A stretch of 64,000 nt of DNA, taken from the NCBI RefSeq assembly GCF_017873815.1, contig NZ_JAGGKQ010000010.1:23790-87789 (forward strand). The letters run 5' to 3'. The DNA comes from Halorubrum alkaliphilum (GTDB lineage Archaea; Halobacteriota; Halobacteria; Halobacteriales; Haloferacaceae). Position 1 is the stretch's first letter, and every line of letters starts with the position of its first letter. Below, one piece after another: positions 62,695 through 64,000 of this stretch. The position numbers and the translations under genes were made by a program. The notes below the pieces were generated by a model that had not been told where the DNA came from, made no database searches, and saw nothing but the letters and a program-made list of their open reading frames with translations.

Positions 62695-62898
62695 CTAAAA
62701 GTCGTGTTCGAGCTGTTCCGGGTCGGAGTCCGCCTTTTGAATGATGATCTTTCCGTCGCGCACGCGAACGAACACCTCGTCACCGATATCCATCCCCGCC
62801 ACGGCGAGTTCGTCCTCGTGGAGGTTCACGTGGACGTTGTGATACTCCCCGTCATCGTCCTTAGCACCACTCGGGCTGAGCTTCTTTTTACGGACCAT
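62695..62898 (-). CDS. AbrB/SpoVT-like small DNA-binding protein
   Basis: 67 residues from ATG 62898. The sequence YHNVHVNLHEDELAVAGMDIGDEVFVRVRDGKIIIQKAD follows the swapped-hairpin AbrB pattern (a leading strand, GDEV, DGKI). Basic at the N-terminus (MVRKKKLSPSG) and acidic at the end. It is possibly a regulator or chromatin-like protein. It has no partner toxin next to it. pyrD follows 101 bp downstream. Confidence 0.7.
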   Translation of the reverse strand: MVRKKKLSPSGAKDDDGEYHNVHVNLHEDELAVAGMDIGDEVFVRVRDGKIIIQKADSDPEQLEHDF

Positions 62899-62929
62899 CG
62901 CGGTTGTATGGCTCGCACTTCGACACAGC

Positions 62930-62940
62930 AAATATATAAG
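62930..62940 (-). promoter_or_regulatory. TATA box of the AbrB-like gene
   Basis: Minus-strand CTTATATATTT lies about 32-42 bp before ATG 62898, implying a short leader. Confidence 0.55.
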
Positions 62941-63200
62941 TGTTGTTTACGGGGCGCACACGAGGCAAACCCCGTTTTCCGGGGTGAGGAAGCCGTCTGG
63001 AGTTGTCAACGCTGATCCCGTCGCGGTTCGGGGCTTCGTCGAGAGAACGTGGACCACGCGCGACGCTTCCGCCCTCCCGTTCCACCGGTCGCCTCCACGT
63101 TTTGACCGTCGGAATCGGACCCGACCGACAGATCGCTAGACCGTATCGTTCCTATTTATAAAGAACGTACCGAGCAGCTTTCATTTCCCCGATATATTTA
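62941..63200. other. Divergent intergenic region upstream of MC1
   Basis: About 260 bp with no gene. It contains a 6-bp hairpin ACCCCG/CGGGGT (about 62970-62986) and a ctatttataaag box (63150-63161). The MC1 promoter element gatatatttatta (63190-63202) lies at its right edge. Confidence 0.45.
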
Positions 63201-63202
63201 TT
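63190..63202 (+). promoter_or_regulatory. TATA element of the MC1 gene
   Basis: GATATATTTATTA lies 37-49 bp before ATG 63239. A strong AT match in a GC-rich context suits a highly expressed chromatin gene. Confidence 0.55.
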
Positions 63203-63238
63203 ACAGACTGTGTGCTGGATTAGCATGGGGGTAAAATC

Positions 63239-63568
63239 ATGGTACGTGAAGACGGTAAGCGAAACTTCGCTCTCCGAGAGGAGGACGGGTCGGAACCGAG
63301 CGAGTTCTCTGGGAATATGCCGAGACAGGCCGCACTCAAAGCGGCTCGCACGCTTGAGCCGGCTCCGTCAGAGGAGGAGGCGGAACGCACGACGATCAGA
63401 CTCCGTGAAAAGGGGACCGAGAAAGTCCACGAGTACGAGGGCTGGGCGTGGAACGACGACGCTCCCGAAGTCGACGAGGCGGACGACGAGTTCTGGCTCA
63501 ACGACCTCGAGAGCATCACGAAAGCCAACGTCTCGAAACAGGGGATCGAGTATCTCGACGAGGAGTAG
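63239..63568 (+). CDS. MC1-family non-histone chromosomal protein
   Basis: 109 residues. Signature KRNFALREEDGSEPSEFSGNMPRQAALKAARTL, then TIRLREKGTEKVHEYEGWAW. MC1 bends DNA and is a major chromatin protein of Methanosarcina and many Halobacteria. This copy has an extended acidic C-terminus typical of halophiles. It lies between oriC-side genes and the rRNA leader. Confidence 0.88.
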   Translation: MVREDGKRNFALREEDGSEPSEFSGNMPRQAALKAARTLEPAPSEEEAERTTIRLREKGTEKVHEYEGWAWNDDAPEVDEADDEFWLNDLESITKANVSKQGIEYLDEE

Positions 63569-63750
63569 TCGGTTCCACTCCCTGCCCGACCCGTTCCGTC
63601 CCCGTTCCCAACCTCGCTCTGCGTTTTATCCCGATTCCGAGAAGCCCCTCCGGCCGAGCCGACGACACGTGACGCGCTTGTGATCTGAACCGGTCGGACG
63701 TATCTCAATAGTTCGGAACAGTCACGGCATGAAACCGCATGACGTGGCGC
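63569..63750. other. Intergenic upstream of the rRNA-type promoter
   Basis: No gene. Contains additional AT boxes such as gcgttttatccc (63622-63633) and cgtatctcaatag (63698-63710), which could be further upstream promoters of the stable-RNA operon, since haloarchaeal rRNA operons often have several. Confidence 0.35.
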
Positions 63751-63755
63751 CGGTA

Positions 63756-63798
63756 GTTCGACGGGGTTAAATACAACCCGGCCATTCGAACTAATGCG
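63756..63798 (+). promoter_or_regulatory. Probable rRNA-operon promoter
   Basis: GTTCGACGGGGTTAAATACA (63756-63775) followed by ACCCGGCCATTCGAAC and TAATGCGAAG closely resembles the haloarchaeal rRNA promoter block (TTCGACGG-n-TATA-n-CCC..CCA.TCG...TGCGAA). The TATA-like TTAAATAC is at 63767-63774 and the start site is expected near 63796. Confidence 0.65.
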
Positions 63799-64000
63799 AA
63801 GAACGCATCGCGGACTCGAGCCGTTCAACTCGGCTCGGTTCCGCTGGACCAGGCAAGTCCGATGGGTTTATGACCCATGCCGGACAACGTTCAGGTCCGC
63901 AGAAGATGAGGATCTCGCCCGCTGCGCTCCGGCGTAAGAGGAGATCTGATGTGAGCCTTGGTAGTTCGGTGTCATCCGGGTCGCCGGTGACACTGGACAC
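63796..64000 (+). ncRNA. Structured RNA leader, probably 5' leader of an rRNA operon (runs off the window)
   Basis: Downstream of the promoter the sequence folds into clear hairpins: GTCCG-ATGGGT...ACCCAT-GC-CGGAC (63857-63885), GATCTC...GAGATC (about 63913-63946) and GTGTCA-t-CCGG...CCGG-TGACAC (63969-63993). It has no coding character. A 16S rRNA start would be expected just beyond base 64000. Another stable RNA is possible. Confidence 0.5.

Noticed and set aside
63791..64000. 69-codon minus-strand frame at the window edge
   Set aside because: It is antisense to a strong stable-RNA promoter and hairpin leader and has no protein family features.

Overview
The window is about 64 kb of GC-rich, gene-dense chromosome from a haloarchaeon. 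The proteins are very acidic, and the gene content is archaeal: eIF2-gamma, Rpo7, Spt4, S24e, a Kae1-Bud32 fusion, NurA, PolD small subunit, an Orc1/Cdc6 initiator with ORB repeats, and MC1 chromatin protein. Small families known from Halobacteria (DUF5784, DUF5786, DUF5789, DUF5809, DUF5810, PspAB, OapABC) and a dispersed intergenic repeat suggest Halorubrum or a close relative. The genus is an inference, not proven here.

Layout. 0-15.5 kb: end of upp, threonine synthase, a vapBC toxin-antitoxin pair, two metallo-beta-lactamase-fold hydrolases, serA, hemB, a PHP phosphoesterase, several small haloarchaeal families, pspAB and an IMPACT-family protein. A 638-bp gap at 4.4-5.1 kb holds a candidate MITE. 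15.5-16.4 kb is a gene-free hairpin-rich repeat (copy A). 16.4-25.3 kb: a genome-maintenance block on the minus strand (PolD small subunit, mutL, mutS), then a J-domain protein, mobA and pdxS. 25.3-25.9 kb is repeat copy B. 25.9-36.1 kb: thrB, a DUF389 protein, a NOG1-type GTPase, a DUF2240 pair, a chemotaxis transducer, nurA, a CPBP protease and pgi. 36.3-37.7 kb is a lone TnpB element. 38.7-39.0 kb is repeat copy C with a nested solo IS605-type hairpin. 39.1-42.3 kb is an information-processing run (eIF2-gamma, PIN protein, rpo7, spt4, DUF359 kinase). 42.3-42.8 kb is repeat copy D plus an 8 x 16-bp array. 42.8-48.7 kb: an APC-Usp transporter, rps24e and kae1-bud32.

48.8-55.9 kb is the replication-origin neighbourhood. 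It has a Sec11-type signal peptidase, orc1/cdc6, oriC with a perfect 32-bp inverted ORB pair flanking an AT-rich segment and a G4-type G-string, then oapA-oapB-oapC and aspartate kinase. 56-64 kb: a GNAT-like protein, a KaiC-like protein, a methyltransferase, a lipoprotein gene broken by an amber codon, valS, pyrD, an AbrB-like protein and MC1. The window ends in what looks like an rRNA-operon promoter and structured leader pointing right, co-directional with the fork leaving oriC.

Threonine biosynthesis is scattered rather than in one operon: thrC at 0.9 kb, thrB at 25.9 kb, aspartate kinase at 54.7 kb. No CRISPR array, prophage or tRNA gene was seen. The most interesting non-textbook material is in the intergenic DNA: the four-copy hairpin repeat family, the tandem arrays of 16- and 18-bp units sharing ACGATCAG, the nested IS605 hairpin, and the fine structure of oriC.
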